From Kiritimatiellia bacterium (GTDB taxonomy: Bacteria > Verrucomicrobiota > Kiritimatiellia > RFP12 > UBA1067): DNA of 37,123 nucleotides. A model generated the notes under the pieces. That model did no database searches and was not told the DNA's origin. It was given only the letters and a program-made list of their open reading frames with translations. A program made the position numbers and the translations under genes. This document shows, in pieces, positions 23,119 through 30,086 of the stretch (positions are counted from its first letter, which is position 1; each line of letters starts with the position of its first letter). The DNA is taken from NCBI GenBank assembly GCA_017395505.1, contig JAFPUH010000023.1, positions 1 through 37,123 on the forward strand, read 5' to 3'.

Positions 23119-23180
23119 TGTCGTTTGCGTTTTTCTCGTGGCCGGTATCACTGCGGCCTAGATTCCATGCAGTTGGGTGA
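23103..23180 (+). CDS. Possible 25-residue small protein
   Basis: A short frame starts at an ATG six bases after a strong GGAGAGGAGGG. It overlaps the 3' end of the patatin gene in another frame and would encode a hydrophobic, aromatic peptide (MYEILMSFAFFSWPVSL and a short basic end). It may be a real small membrane peptide, the remnant of a decayed gene, or coincidence, since the G-rich site also encodes Gly-Glu-Glu-Gly of the patatin. Nothing else coding is seen between 23118 and 23246. Confidence 0.25.
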   Translation: MYEILMSFAFFSWPVSLRPRFHAVG

Positions 23181-23245
23181 TGGCTTACGATATGGAACGT
23201 CCTGCCGGTCTGAGGCACCGCCACAAGTAGGCTCAAATCCAATTA

Positions 23246-23254
23246 TGGTATAAT
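23246..23254 (+). promoter_or_regulatory. rmuC promoter (extended -10)
   Basis: TGGTATAAT, no -35. The hexamer ends eight bases before the rmuC ATG. Initiation at 23261-23263 would leave zero to two untranslated bases. Confidence 0.8.
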
Positions 23255-23262
23255 ACACGGCC

Positions 23263-24471
23263 ATGAACAATTCAGTTTTAGTCATTGTGGGCCTTTGTGC
23301 TCTAGCCGCCGCTCTCCTTGCGGCTGTCTTGGCATTGCTCAGAGCATTGATTGCAGCGAAGACGAAGCTTGAGCTTGAGGTCATCCGCAGAGCCGACCAG
23401 GAGACCCTGAACGCTGCTCGACAGCATGCGCTTGATGCGCAGAGGATCAGCCTTAAGAACGAATTTGGCGAACTGGCCGCTAGATTGCTCAACGAACGGC
23501 AGAAAAACCTGTCCGAGACGAATGAACGTTCGCTTTCGGTTTTGTTCCGCCAGTTCCAGGAACGTATCGCCAAATATGAGGAGGAGGTTCAGAAGGCTGC
23601 AGGCGAAAATACGAAGCTAGGCGAGCACATGAAGACCCAGCTTGCGCAACTGCAGAACTTCGCCGATCGAGCCCAGGCGTTTACTGCGGCGCTTGTCGGA
23701 GGGAACAAGATACAGGGCGACCGCGGAGAGGAGATACTTGCAGGCATCTTGGAGCGTAGCGGATTCCAGAAGGGGGTGCAGTATGATGTGCAGATTGGCG
23801 GACCAGATGAAGGGCGTCCGGATGTCAGCATCTATGACGCTCTGAACAAGCATGTGATCTTGGTTGATGCGAAGATGAATATAAAGGACTACATTGCTGC
23901 TTGCAATATTCCCGACGACGAAACGAACAAGGCGGAGCGAGACAGAGCACTCAAAGCACATGTCGCCGGCATACGACGCCAGATCGATGGGCTTGCTGCC
24001 AGGAACTACGCCGAGACTGTCGCCCCCAAACGCGAGGGCTACACGAATCTGCCACTTGTGGCAATGTTTTGTCCGTTCAACGCTGTCCTTGAAGCCGCGC
24101 TGAACCAAGATCCCACTCTTATGCAGTATGCCTATGAGCGTAAAATCGTCCTTGTGACGCCGCTTACCCTTTGGGGATATCTTTGGCTCATCTCGTGGGG
24201 ATGGAAGCAGCGCGAGGTCGAGCGCAAGTTCGACGAGATACAGGAGCTCGGCCGTGACGTTGTTTCTGCGGTTGACTTCATGATGAACGATCTTGAGACA
24301 ATGGGCGAAGCGCTGAAGAAGTCCGTAAAAGCATATGACGACCTCTACAAGCGTGCGACGGTCGACAAGGGGCAGATGTCTGTCAGGCGGGTAGCAAGGA
24401 AGCTTATGGAATACGGCATAGTGCCGCCAGGTCGTTTGAAGCAGCTCGACGCTTGCGTCGGCGAGACATAA
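23263..24471 (+). CDS. rmuC: RmuC family DNA recombination protein
   Basis: A putative nuclease-fold protein that limits inversions at short repeats in E. coli; its mechanism is not established. The 402-residue protein has one N-terminal membrane helix (about 5-25), a long coiled coil (about 30-125), and the PD-(D/E)XK-like domain with NKIQGDRGEEIL, QIGGPDEGRPDVSIY, HVILVDAKM and LVAMFCPF. LVTPLTLWGYLWLISWGWKQ is typical. No Shine-Dalgarno; the mRNA is predicted to be leaderless. Confidence 0.94.
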   Translation: MNNSVLVIVGLCALAAALLAAVLALLRALIAAKTKLELEVIRRADQETLNAARQHALDAQRISLKNEFGELAARLLNERQKNLSETNERSLSVLFRQFQERIAKYEEEVQKAAGENTKLGEHMKTQLAQLQNFADRAQAFTAALVGGNKIQGDRGEEILAGILERSGFQKGVQYDVQIGGPDEGRPDVSIYDALNKHVILVDAKMNIKDYIAACNIPDDETNKAERDRALKAHVAGIRRQIDGLAARNYAETVAPKREGYTNLPLVAMFCPFNAVLEAALNQDPTLMQYAYERKIVLVTPLTLWGYLWLISWGWKQREVERKFDEIQELGRDVVSAVDFMMNDLETMGEALKKSVKAYDDLYKRATVDKGQMSVRRVARKLMEYGIVPPGRLKQLDACVGET

Positions 24472-24473
24472 TT

Positions 24474-24482
24474 TGATATAAT
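24474..24482 (+). promoter_or_regulatory. Promoter of the 24492-tsaB unit (variant extended -10)
   Basis: TGATATAAT, the one-base variant of the window's element, beginning just after the rmuC stop. The predicted start at 24489 leaves a three-base leader before the ATG. Confidence 0.65.
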
Positions 24483-24491
24483 TGCTCCATC

Positions 24492-25049
24492 ATGGTTGTG
24501 ATTTGGGGGTTGATAATGGGTATTCCGCTCCTCGCTTTCGGCGGGGGGGCGCTCATTTCGCCCAGCAGTGTTTCGCAGTTTGTCGAATGGTTCAGGACTT
24601 CACGCAGGATGGCGTTCATCCTGACGGTTTTTGCGTGGTTTTGGACGGCATACGAGTGCGACATAATAGGGATAGACGTCTTCGACATGGTGCTCAAGCG
24701 GTTCCCTGGCCAGCTTTGGCTCATGGCGGCTGTTTTGAGCTGGCTTACCTACTTATGGATGCCGCAGAACCTGCCCATGCGTGCTTTGACCGGTATACTT
24801 ATGCTGCTGCCAGCCGAACTTTTCAAGACAACGAGGCTGCTTGTTCCAGCCTCTGGCTTCGCTGCAGTGCATGTGTTGGTCGCTACCGCGTATATAGGTG
24901 CGGTTGTCGGAATGTACGGAATGTTCTACCCTTGGCGGCTTGAAAGGGCGATGGGCTGGCTTTTGCGCGGCAGGGTTCGGACTGTCGCGCTCGGCTCCCT
25001 TTGCGCCGCATGGGGGGCCAGTCTTGTTATTGCGGGGTTTGTCATATGA
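24492..25049 (+). CDS. Hypothetical polytopic membrane protein
   Basis: Function unknown. The 185-residue protein is mostly hydrophobic, with about five predicted helices: 1-21, 39-58, 76-94, 98-112 with an amphipathic interruption, 122-144 and 159-183. Polar pieces are short (RTSRR, ECDIIG, RLERAMGW). No known motif is recognised. It is the first gene of the unit and overlaps the next gene by four bases, which suggests a membrane partner of the Na/Pi symporter or simple co-expression. The start is the first ATG after the promoter; ATG at 24516 is an alternative. Confidence 0.7.
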   Translation: MVVIWGLIMGIPLLAFGGGALISPSSVSQFVEWFRTSRRMAFILTVFAWFWTAYECDIIGIDVFDMVLKRFPGQLWLMAAVLSWLTYLWMPQNLPMRALTGILMLLPAELFKTTRLLVPASGFAAVHVLVATAYIGAVVGMYGMFYPWRLERAMGWLLRGRVRTVALGSLCAAWGASLVIAGFVI

Positions 25050-26740
25050 AGGATGTGCTTCTGATATTGATCACTGTGTTCGGAGGGCTTGGGCTCTTCC
25101 TTCTTGGTATGAAGCACCTTTCTGACGGTCTTCAGGCGACCGCGGGCGGAGGACTGAGAAAGTTTATGGCCCATGCGACCAGCCACCGCATTGTCGGCGT
25201 AGGCACAGGCATAATATCGACGATGATCGTCCAGTCATCGTCGATAATTACTGTTATGCTTGTAGGGTTCGTCTCGACGGCCTTGCTTACGCTACCTCAA
25301 GCGATAAATGTTCTGATAGGCGCGAACATCGGCACTACTGCGACGGTATGGATAATCGCATACGCGCCGAATCCTCAGCTTGTCGGTTTTGTTGGCGTGG
25401 CGCTTGGCGGAATTCTCTACTTCTTCATGCGCGGCGAGCGGGTGCATAACCTTGGGCTTACGATAATCGGACTCGGCCTTGTGTTTCTCGGGCTATACTT
25501 CATGTCCAAGGGCGTTTTGCCGATACGCGAGAATCCCGATATCGCGAGGTATTTCACTTCAATGGACGGCTCTACCCTCTGGGGGTGCGTTAAGGTGGCT
25601 TTTGTATCCATGTTGCTGACGGCCGTGATCCAGTCTTCGGCGGCGACCGTTGCAATCGCCATGACTCTTGCGGCCCAGCAGCTGATAACATATGAGGTTG
25701 CGATAGCGGTTTTGTTCGGCGCGAACGTCGGCACTACGGCTACTGGCTGGATTGCCGCGATAGGCGGCAGCGCAGAGGCTCGCCGCACTGCGCTGGCGCA
25801 TACGCTGTCAAATCTGATAGGCTCTATTGTGCTGCTGCCGTTCCTGCCCCTGTTCGTTAAGGCAGGGCAGGCGATGTTCCCGAACTGGAACATGGCAGAG
25901 ACTACCATGGTAAGCGGAATAAAGACCACTGTTTTGTCGCGCATTACCGCTCCGATTGCTGTTACCGACACCCTGTTCGCCTTGTGCCGCGGCGCGCTGC
26001 TTTTCCCGTTCGTCAAAAAGTTTGCGAAGCTGATTGAATGGCTCGTGAAGCAGCCTGAGAACGAGAAGCCCCATCTGTCTGCGCTCAAGTTCGGCGAAAG
26101 GTTGTCGCCCGTCATCGCCTGCGATCAGGCGCTTCAGGAGGTCTTCTTCATGAAGTCGAGCAATCTCGAGCTTCTTCGTTGCGTCCGCCAGGTGTTGGAC
26201 GGCTCGAGCGACGAAACGGTGGAGAACCACATAGTCCACCGCGAGGACATACTCGACAATGTGCAGCGCGAAGTCACGGAATTCCTTGGCAGCATAATGA
26301 CCAAGCGCCTTGCGCTGGATGTCTCGGAGAGGGCGCGGCGGCTTTTGAGGCTTACGGATGAGCTTGAGTCGGTCTCCGACGAGGCGGCAACCGTATTGAA
26401 GGTCGTAAAGCGCCTAAGGTCGCACAAGCAGAAGATGTCGGAGGTCTCGGAGTCGCTCATGCTGAGTGTTCACGATAGGGTTGCGGAGTTTGCGGAGAAG
26501 GTTACGCCATGGATACGCTCGCCGCGTCCTCCGATCGACATAGAGGCCGTTCAGTCCGAGTCGAAGGCGATACACGAGTTCATCCGCACCTGCCGTAAGG
26601 CTCAGCTTGGACGCGTAGGCCCTGAGGATCCAGGCTCGTCAATTCGCGTGCTTGGCGAGCTCGACATAATAAACGCCTACGAGCGCATAAGGGCTTATTA
26701 TCTGAACATCGCCGAGACGCTGGCCGGCGGCAAGCGCTGA
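25046..26740 (+). CDS. Na+/phosphate symporter with PhoU-like domain (NptA/YjbB type)
   Basis: A sodium-coupled phosphate transporter. In the 564-residue protein, residues 1-330 hold two repeated units with the family QSS signatures (TMIVQSSSIITVML and TAVIQSSAATVAIAM) and the matching GANIGTTAT/GANVGTTAT blocks. A helical PhoU-like C-terminal domain follows (about 370-560). The frame is open upstream, but ATG 25046 is chosen: it overlaps the preceding stop as ATGA and begins directly at the first helix (LLILITVFGGLGLFLLGM). YjbB-type relatives can also work in phosphate export. Confidence 0.93.
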   Translation: MKDVLLILITVFGGLGLFLLGMKHLSDGLQATAGGGLRKFMAHATSHRIVGVGTGIISTMIVQSSSIITVMLVGFVSTALLTLPQAINVLIGANIGTTATVWIIAYAPNPQLVGFVGVALGGILYFFMRGERVHNLGLTIIGLGLVFLGLYFMSKGVLPIRENPDIARYFTSMDGSTLWGCVKVAFVSMLLTAVIQSSAATVAIAMTLAAQQLITYEVAIAVLFGANVGTTATGWIAAIGGSAEARRTALAHTLSNLIGSIVLLPFLPLFVKAGQAMFPNWNMAETTMVSGIKTTVLSRITAPIAVTDTLFALCRGALLFPFVKKFAKLIEWLVKQPENEKPHLSALKFGERLSPVIACDQALQEVFFMKSSNLELLRCVRQVLDGSSDETVENHIVHREDILDNVQREVTEFLGSIMTKRLALDVSERARRLLRLTDELESVSDEAATVLKVVKRLRSHKQKMSEVSESLMLSVHDRVAEFAEKVTPWIRSPRPPIDIEAVQSESKAIHEFIRTCRKAQLGRVGPEDPGSSIRVLGELDIINAYERIRAYYLNIAETLAGGKR

Positions 26741-26753
26741 GCATCGTCAGGGA

Positions 26754-27089
26754 ATGGCATTGGAGAACGGAGTTTGCTGGCGGCCGAAGGATCCGCAGTT
26801 GCGAGGAAGGTACGACACATTCAGGTCTGCCCTCGAGGCTGCGTTTCTAGACTTGACGACAGAACATGATCCATTTTTCGATTCGCTGCCCGACATATGG
26901 CCGCAGCTGTTTCCGAAGCTGGCGGCTAGGCCAGGCCGATATGAAGACGGACAGATTGTTCTTTACGTTAAGAATCCGTCGACGCTCTATGCCATGCGCA
27001 TGAAGCTCGGCACGATACGCAAGACACTCTCTGAACTGCCAAACGCACCAAAGAAGATCAACCTCAAGTTGGAGATACATTCGTCATGA
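26754..27089 (+). CDS. DUF721 (DciA-like) domain protein
   Basis: A 111-residue protein. The region from IWPQLFPKLAARPGRYEDGQIVLYVKNPSTLYAMRMKLGTI resembles the DUF721 fold found in DciA, the ancestral loader of the replicative helicase in bacteria without DnaC/DnaI. The protein is short, and the C-terminal extension common in DciA is missing. It overlaps the binding-protein gene by four bases and lies 13 bases after the symporter gene. The assignment rests on motif recall and is moderate; a helicase role is not shown by its context. Confidence 0.5.
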   Translation: MALENGVCWRPKDPQLRGRYDTFRSALEAAFLDLTTEHDPFFDSLPDIWPQLFPKLAARPGRYEDGQIVLYVKNPSTLYAMRMKLGTIRKTLSELPNAPKKINLKLEIHSS

Positions 27090-28585
27090 GGCATATTGCG
27101 TCGGCGTTTGGTGCGATTCTTGCATTCTCGGCGACTGCTGGGGGTGCCACCTTCACACGTTCGATGGAGCGGATATCAACGATGGATCCCGCGCAGGGCC
27201 GCTCCATCTACGATGCCAGGGCCCACCGATTGGTGTACAAGAGCGTGCTGGAGGTGGACTACTCAGCCCGGCCATACAAGATAGCCCCTTGTGCTTGCGA
27301 CCTGCCGGAAGTTTCGGAAGACGGTCTTTTGTACCGATTCAGGGTGATAGACGATGATCTTACGGCTCAGGATGTCGTTCGCTCGCTTGAGAGGCTTCGC
27401 GATCCTGAGACGGTCTCGCCTAACGGGTGGATGCTTAAAGGCGTTGCGACGATTGAAGCTTTGGATGAAAAGACGGTCGAGATAAGGCTAGAGCGGCGTT
27501 GCCACTACTTTCCGTGGCTGATGACCATGCCAGCTGCGGCAGTGATGAAGGGCGACGGCTCAGGGACTGGCGCGTTCGAGCTTAAACATTGGCGCAAGAA
27601 TCATGAGATGGTGTTCCGTAGACGCGAGCCGAAGGATGGCGCCTTTGACGAGATAAGGTATCTCGTCGTTGATGATGTGTCCACCCAGTGGCTAATGTTC
27701 CTTAAGGGGGAGATGGATTTTCTTGGCGAGATATCGCGCGACAACTGGGATGCCGTTGTCGGTGCGGACGGAAAGCTTGATCCGGCGCTGGAGGAGAAGG
27801 GGGTAAGGCTGTATTCCGTGCCTACCCTTGATACTATGTATCTTGGCATAAACATGCGTGATCCTGTGCTTGGCACGAATAAGAAGCTTCGCCAGGCGCT
27901 GAATGCTGCTTTCGACTACCCGGCATGGGAGCGATTCTATTCTGGGCGCATAATTGAGGCCGGGGGACCTGTGCCGCCAGGCATCGACGGTTATCTCGAC
28001 GAACCTTTCGAGTATTCGTTCGATCTTGAGAAGGCGCGGCGCCTGATGGCTGAAGCTGGGTATCCTGGTGGAATAGACCCCAAGACCGGTCGCCGACTGG
28101 TGCTGACCCTGACGATTGGTCGCGCCTCGCAGGACAGCCGCGAATCAGGCGAACTGGTGGCGGCTTTCTATGAGAGGATCGGCGTCAAGCTAGAGCTTGC
28201 CTTCCAGACCTGGGATGCGTTTCTGAAGTCCGTAAACGAGGGCCGTGTGCAGCTTTACAGGATGGGTTGGGTGGGCGACTATCCTGACGCGCAGAACTTT
28301 CTGCAGCTCTTCCATTCGAAGAACAAGAGCCCCGGGCCGAATCATTCCGACTACGAGAGCGAGGCCTTCGATCGCGAGTACGATCTCGCGCTTGAGTCTG
28401 CTACCGAGAAGGAGCGTAACATCCATTGGCGGCGATGCCAGGAGATATTGAGGGAGGACTGCCCTTGGGTGTTCACCCATTTCAACAAGTCCAACATGCT
28501 CGTGAGGCCGACGGTCGGCAATTATGTGCCAAGCGTCTTCCCATACGGCGCCGAAGAGCATTTCACCGTCATGGAGAGACAATGA
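27086..28585 (+). CDS. Extracellular solute-binding protein, family 5 (oligopeptide/DppA type)
   Basis: A periplasmic binding protein for an ABC importer of peptides, nickel or oligosaccharides. The 499-residue protein has an N-terminal signal (about 1-20, ending in TAGGA) and no lipobox. Family-5 segments include YRFRVIDDDLTAQDVVRSLERL, TGAFELKHW, TMYLGINMRDPVLGTNKKLRQALNAAFDY and the late DYPDAQNFLQLFHS. No permease or ATPase of this class is adjacent, so partners must be encoded elsewhere. The start overlaps the DUF721 stop (ATGA). The stop overlaps tsaB. Confidence 0.9.
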   Translation: MRHIASAFGAILAFSATAGGATFTRSMERISTMDPAQGRSIYDARAHRLVYKSVLEVDYSARPYKIAPCACDLPEVSEDGLLYRFRVIDDDLTAQDVVRSLERLRDPETVSPNGWMLKGVATIEALDEKTVEIRLERRCHYFPWLMTMPAAAVMKGDGSGTGAFELKHWRKNHEMVFRRREPKDGAFDEIRYLVVDDVSTQWLMFLKGEMDFLGEISRDNWDAVVGADGKLDPALEEKGVRLYSVPTLDTMYLGINMRDPVLGTNKKLRQALNAAFDYPAWERFYSGRIIEAGGPVPPGIDGYLDEPFEYSFDLEKARRLMAEAGYPGGIDPKTGRRLVLTLTIGRASQDSRESGELVAAFYERIGVKLELAFQTWDAFLKSVNEGRVQLYRMGWVGDYPDAQNFLQLFHSKNKSPGPNHSDYESEAFDREYDLALESATEKERNIHWRRCQEILREDCPWVFTHFNKSNMLVRPTVGNYVPSVFPYGAEEHFTVMERQ

Positions 28586-29115
28586 ACGTTTTGTACATAG
28601 AGCGGTCGACAGGTGACTGCAGGTCTGGTGAATGGGTGGACCGGCTTGATCTTGCCGTTCCCCCGCAGCGAATCGTCGTAGGCACAGGCCCAGGCTCGTT
28701 CGCCGGCATAAGGAGTGCGTTGGCGTTTGCTCAAGGGTATGCGATCGGTTCAGGCTGCGAGGTCCTCGGTCTGCCGTCTGCGTGTGCGCTGGCTGAACAC
28801 GGCAGGCGGACAGCCGTGGTTGGGGATGCTCGGCGCGACAAGTTCTGGGTGGCGCTCTTTGATGGGTTCCGCCAGATGGGCGACATCTTTCAAGTAGGGC
28901 GCGAGGGGCTTCTCAAGGCCGTGCCGGATGATTTTGCGGTAGTAACGCCAGACGCGCAAAGAATCGACCGTCTGCTTGCGGACACATTCGGATCGCGCTA
29001 CGAAGGCGGCCGAACCCCCTCTGTAGAGGGTCTTAAGGCGTTTGCGGAGGCCAACCCCGCCGCACTCAAGGCGGAGCCGCTGCCGATATATCTCAATCCA
29101 GCCGTTCGAGATTGA
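28582..29115 (+). CDS. tsaB: tRNA threonylcarbamoyladenosine biosynthesis protein TsaB, short form
   Basis: A scaffold partner of TsaD in making t6A37 of ANN-decoding tRNAs. The diagnostic VVGTGPGSFAGIRSALAFAQGYA lies at about 33-55, followed by GLPSACALA and GDARRDKFWVALFDG. At 177 residues it is shorter than the usual 210-240: the ASKHA start (here VLYIERSTG) reaches the GPGSF motif about 30 residues early, and the C-terminal subdomain is reduced. The ATG at 28582 overlaps the previous stop as ATGA. TsaD, TsaC and TsaE are not nearby. Confidence 0.87.
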   Translation: MNVLYIERSTGDCRSGEWVDRLDLAVPPQRIVVGTGPGSFAGIRSALAFAQGYAIGSGCEVLGLPSACALAEHGRRTAVVGDARRDKFWVALFDGFRQMGDIFQVGREGLLKAVPDDFAVVTPDAQRIDRLLADTFGSRYEGGRTPSVEGLKAFAEANPAALKAEPLPIYLNPAVRD

Positions 29116-29135
29116 CGCACAAGGAGCGAATATTT

Positions 29136-29144
29136 TGGTATAAT
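29136..29144 (+). promoter_or_regulatory. Promoter of the exbB-exbD-TPR-VWA operon
   Basis: TGGTATAAT. A TTGACG at 29112-29117 lies 21 bp upstream, too far for a normal -35. The predicted start near 29151 gives a leader of about 20 nt with GAAGGAGAC before the ATG. Confidence 0.8.
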
Positions 29145-29170
29145 ACACCCTAAACCAACGAAGGAGACTT

Positions 29171-29683
29171 ATGATCGACATCACGTTCGGACAGGCTTGG
29201 GAATACGGCGGACCGCTCATGTGGGTGCTGGCCGGCTTTTCCGTTTTTGGACTTGCAGTAGTGCTTTATCTTTGGATCGCCCAGGCGAGGTGGATATTCC
29301 TGCCGTCGGCCCTGAAGCGGCTCCATGCGGCGAAGGACTGGGTTGCCGAGGGCGGGCGCATCGCGGCGCGTGCGAATGCAGCCGTCGATTGGCTTGCCGA
29401 TATCGCGGCCATCGCTCCGCTGGTGGGGCTTCTCGGCACTGTGCTCGGCATGTTCAAGGCGTTTGGCGGAATTGCCAGCGACGTTTCGGCCGGAGCGAAG
29501 CCGGTCGTTCTTGCGCAGGGCGTCTCGCAGGCGATCGTCACGACCATCTTCGGTCTTGTAGTCGCGATTCCCGCGCTTGTGATGTATGCGTTCTTCCGCC
29601 GTCGTGCCGCGAAGCGAATAGCCGAGCTTGAAGAGTCGGCCGAAGATCTCGTCAACGGAGCCAAAGATGAAGTTCAAGGCTGA
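29171..29683 (+). CDS. MotA/TolQ/ExbB proton channel family protein
   Basis: Forms, with ExbD/TolR, the proton-driven motor that energises TonB/TolA-type proteins. The 170-residue protein has TM1 at about 16-37, the signature IAAIAPLVGLLGTVLGMFKAF at about 79-99, and TM3 VSQAIVTTIFGLVVAIPALVMYAFF at about 118-142. It is much shorter than E. coli ExbB or TolQ (about 230-245 residues) because the cytoplasmic loop after TM1 is cut to about 45 residues. GGAGAC precedes the ATG. It overlaps exbD by 17 bases. Confidence 0.93.
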   Translation: MIDITFGQAWEYGGPLMWVLAGFSVFGLAVVLYLWIAQARWIFLPSALKRLHAAKDWVAEGGRIAARANAAVDWLADIAAIAPLVGLLGTVLGMFKAFGGIASDVSAGAKPVVLAQGVSQAIVTTIFGLVVAIPALVMYAFFRRRAAKRIAELEESAEDLVNGAKDEVQG

Positions 29684-30086
29684 GGCCAAGTCGCATGCGC
29701 CGGCGCTCGCGCTCACGTCGATGCTCGACGTGATATTCCTGTTGCTGTGCTTCTTCGTGACAGTCAGCGTCTTTTCGCAGTGGGAGAGCGAGATATCCAT
29801 AAAGCTTCCCGCTGCCAAGACCTCCGAGCAGCCTGAGCGTCTGCCTGGCGAAATCATCGTCAACCTGACGAAGGATGGTACGGTCAAGGTCAACGGCTCG
29901 ATAATGCCGCTTACGGAGCTTCGCGATAGGCTGGCAAAGATCTCGAAGTTCTATCCCGGCCAGCCTGTCATAATCCGCGCCGATCGCGATGTGCGATACG
30001 AGTCGCTCGTCTCGGTCATCGACACTTGCCGCGAGGCTGACGTGTGGAACTTCTCTCTTGCCACTGAAGGGGAGTCGACCAGGTGA
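29667..30086 (+). CDS. ExbD/TolR family biopolymer transport protein
   Basis: Partner of the ExbB-like channel. The 139-residue protein has a short cytoplasmic N-terminus and one helix with the essential aspartate (SMLDVIFLLLCFFVT, D21). The periplasmic domain has the typical GEIIVNLTKDGTVKVNG, LTELRDRLAKI, VIIRADRDVRYESLVSVIDTCREA sequence. The ATG at 29667, inside the exbB 3' end, is preferred to upstream codons because it gives the normal short N-terminus. Its stop overlaps the GTG of the TPR gene. Confidence 0.94.
   Translation: MKFKAEAKSHAPALALTSMLDVIFLLLCFFVTVSVFSQWESEISIKLPAAKTSEQPERLPGEIIVNLTKDGTVKVNGSIMPLTELRDRLAKISKFYPGQPVIIRADRDVRYESLVSVIDTCREADVWNFSLATEGESTR

Noticed and set aside
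29112-29117. TTGACG as the -35 of the exbB promoter
   Set aside because: Spacing to the TATAAT is 21 bp, outside the usual 16-19, and the hexamer overlaps the tsaB stop codon. The extended -10 is sufficient.
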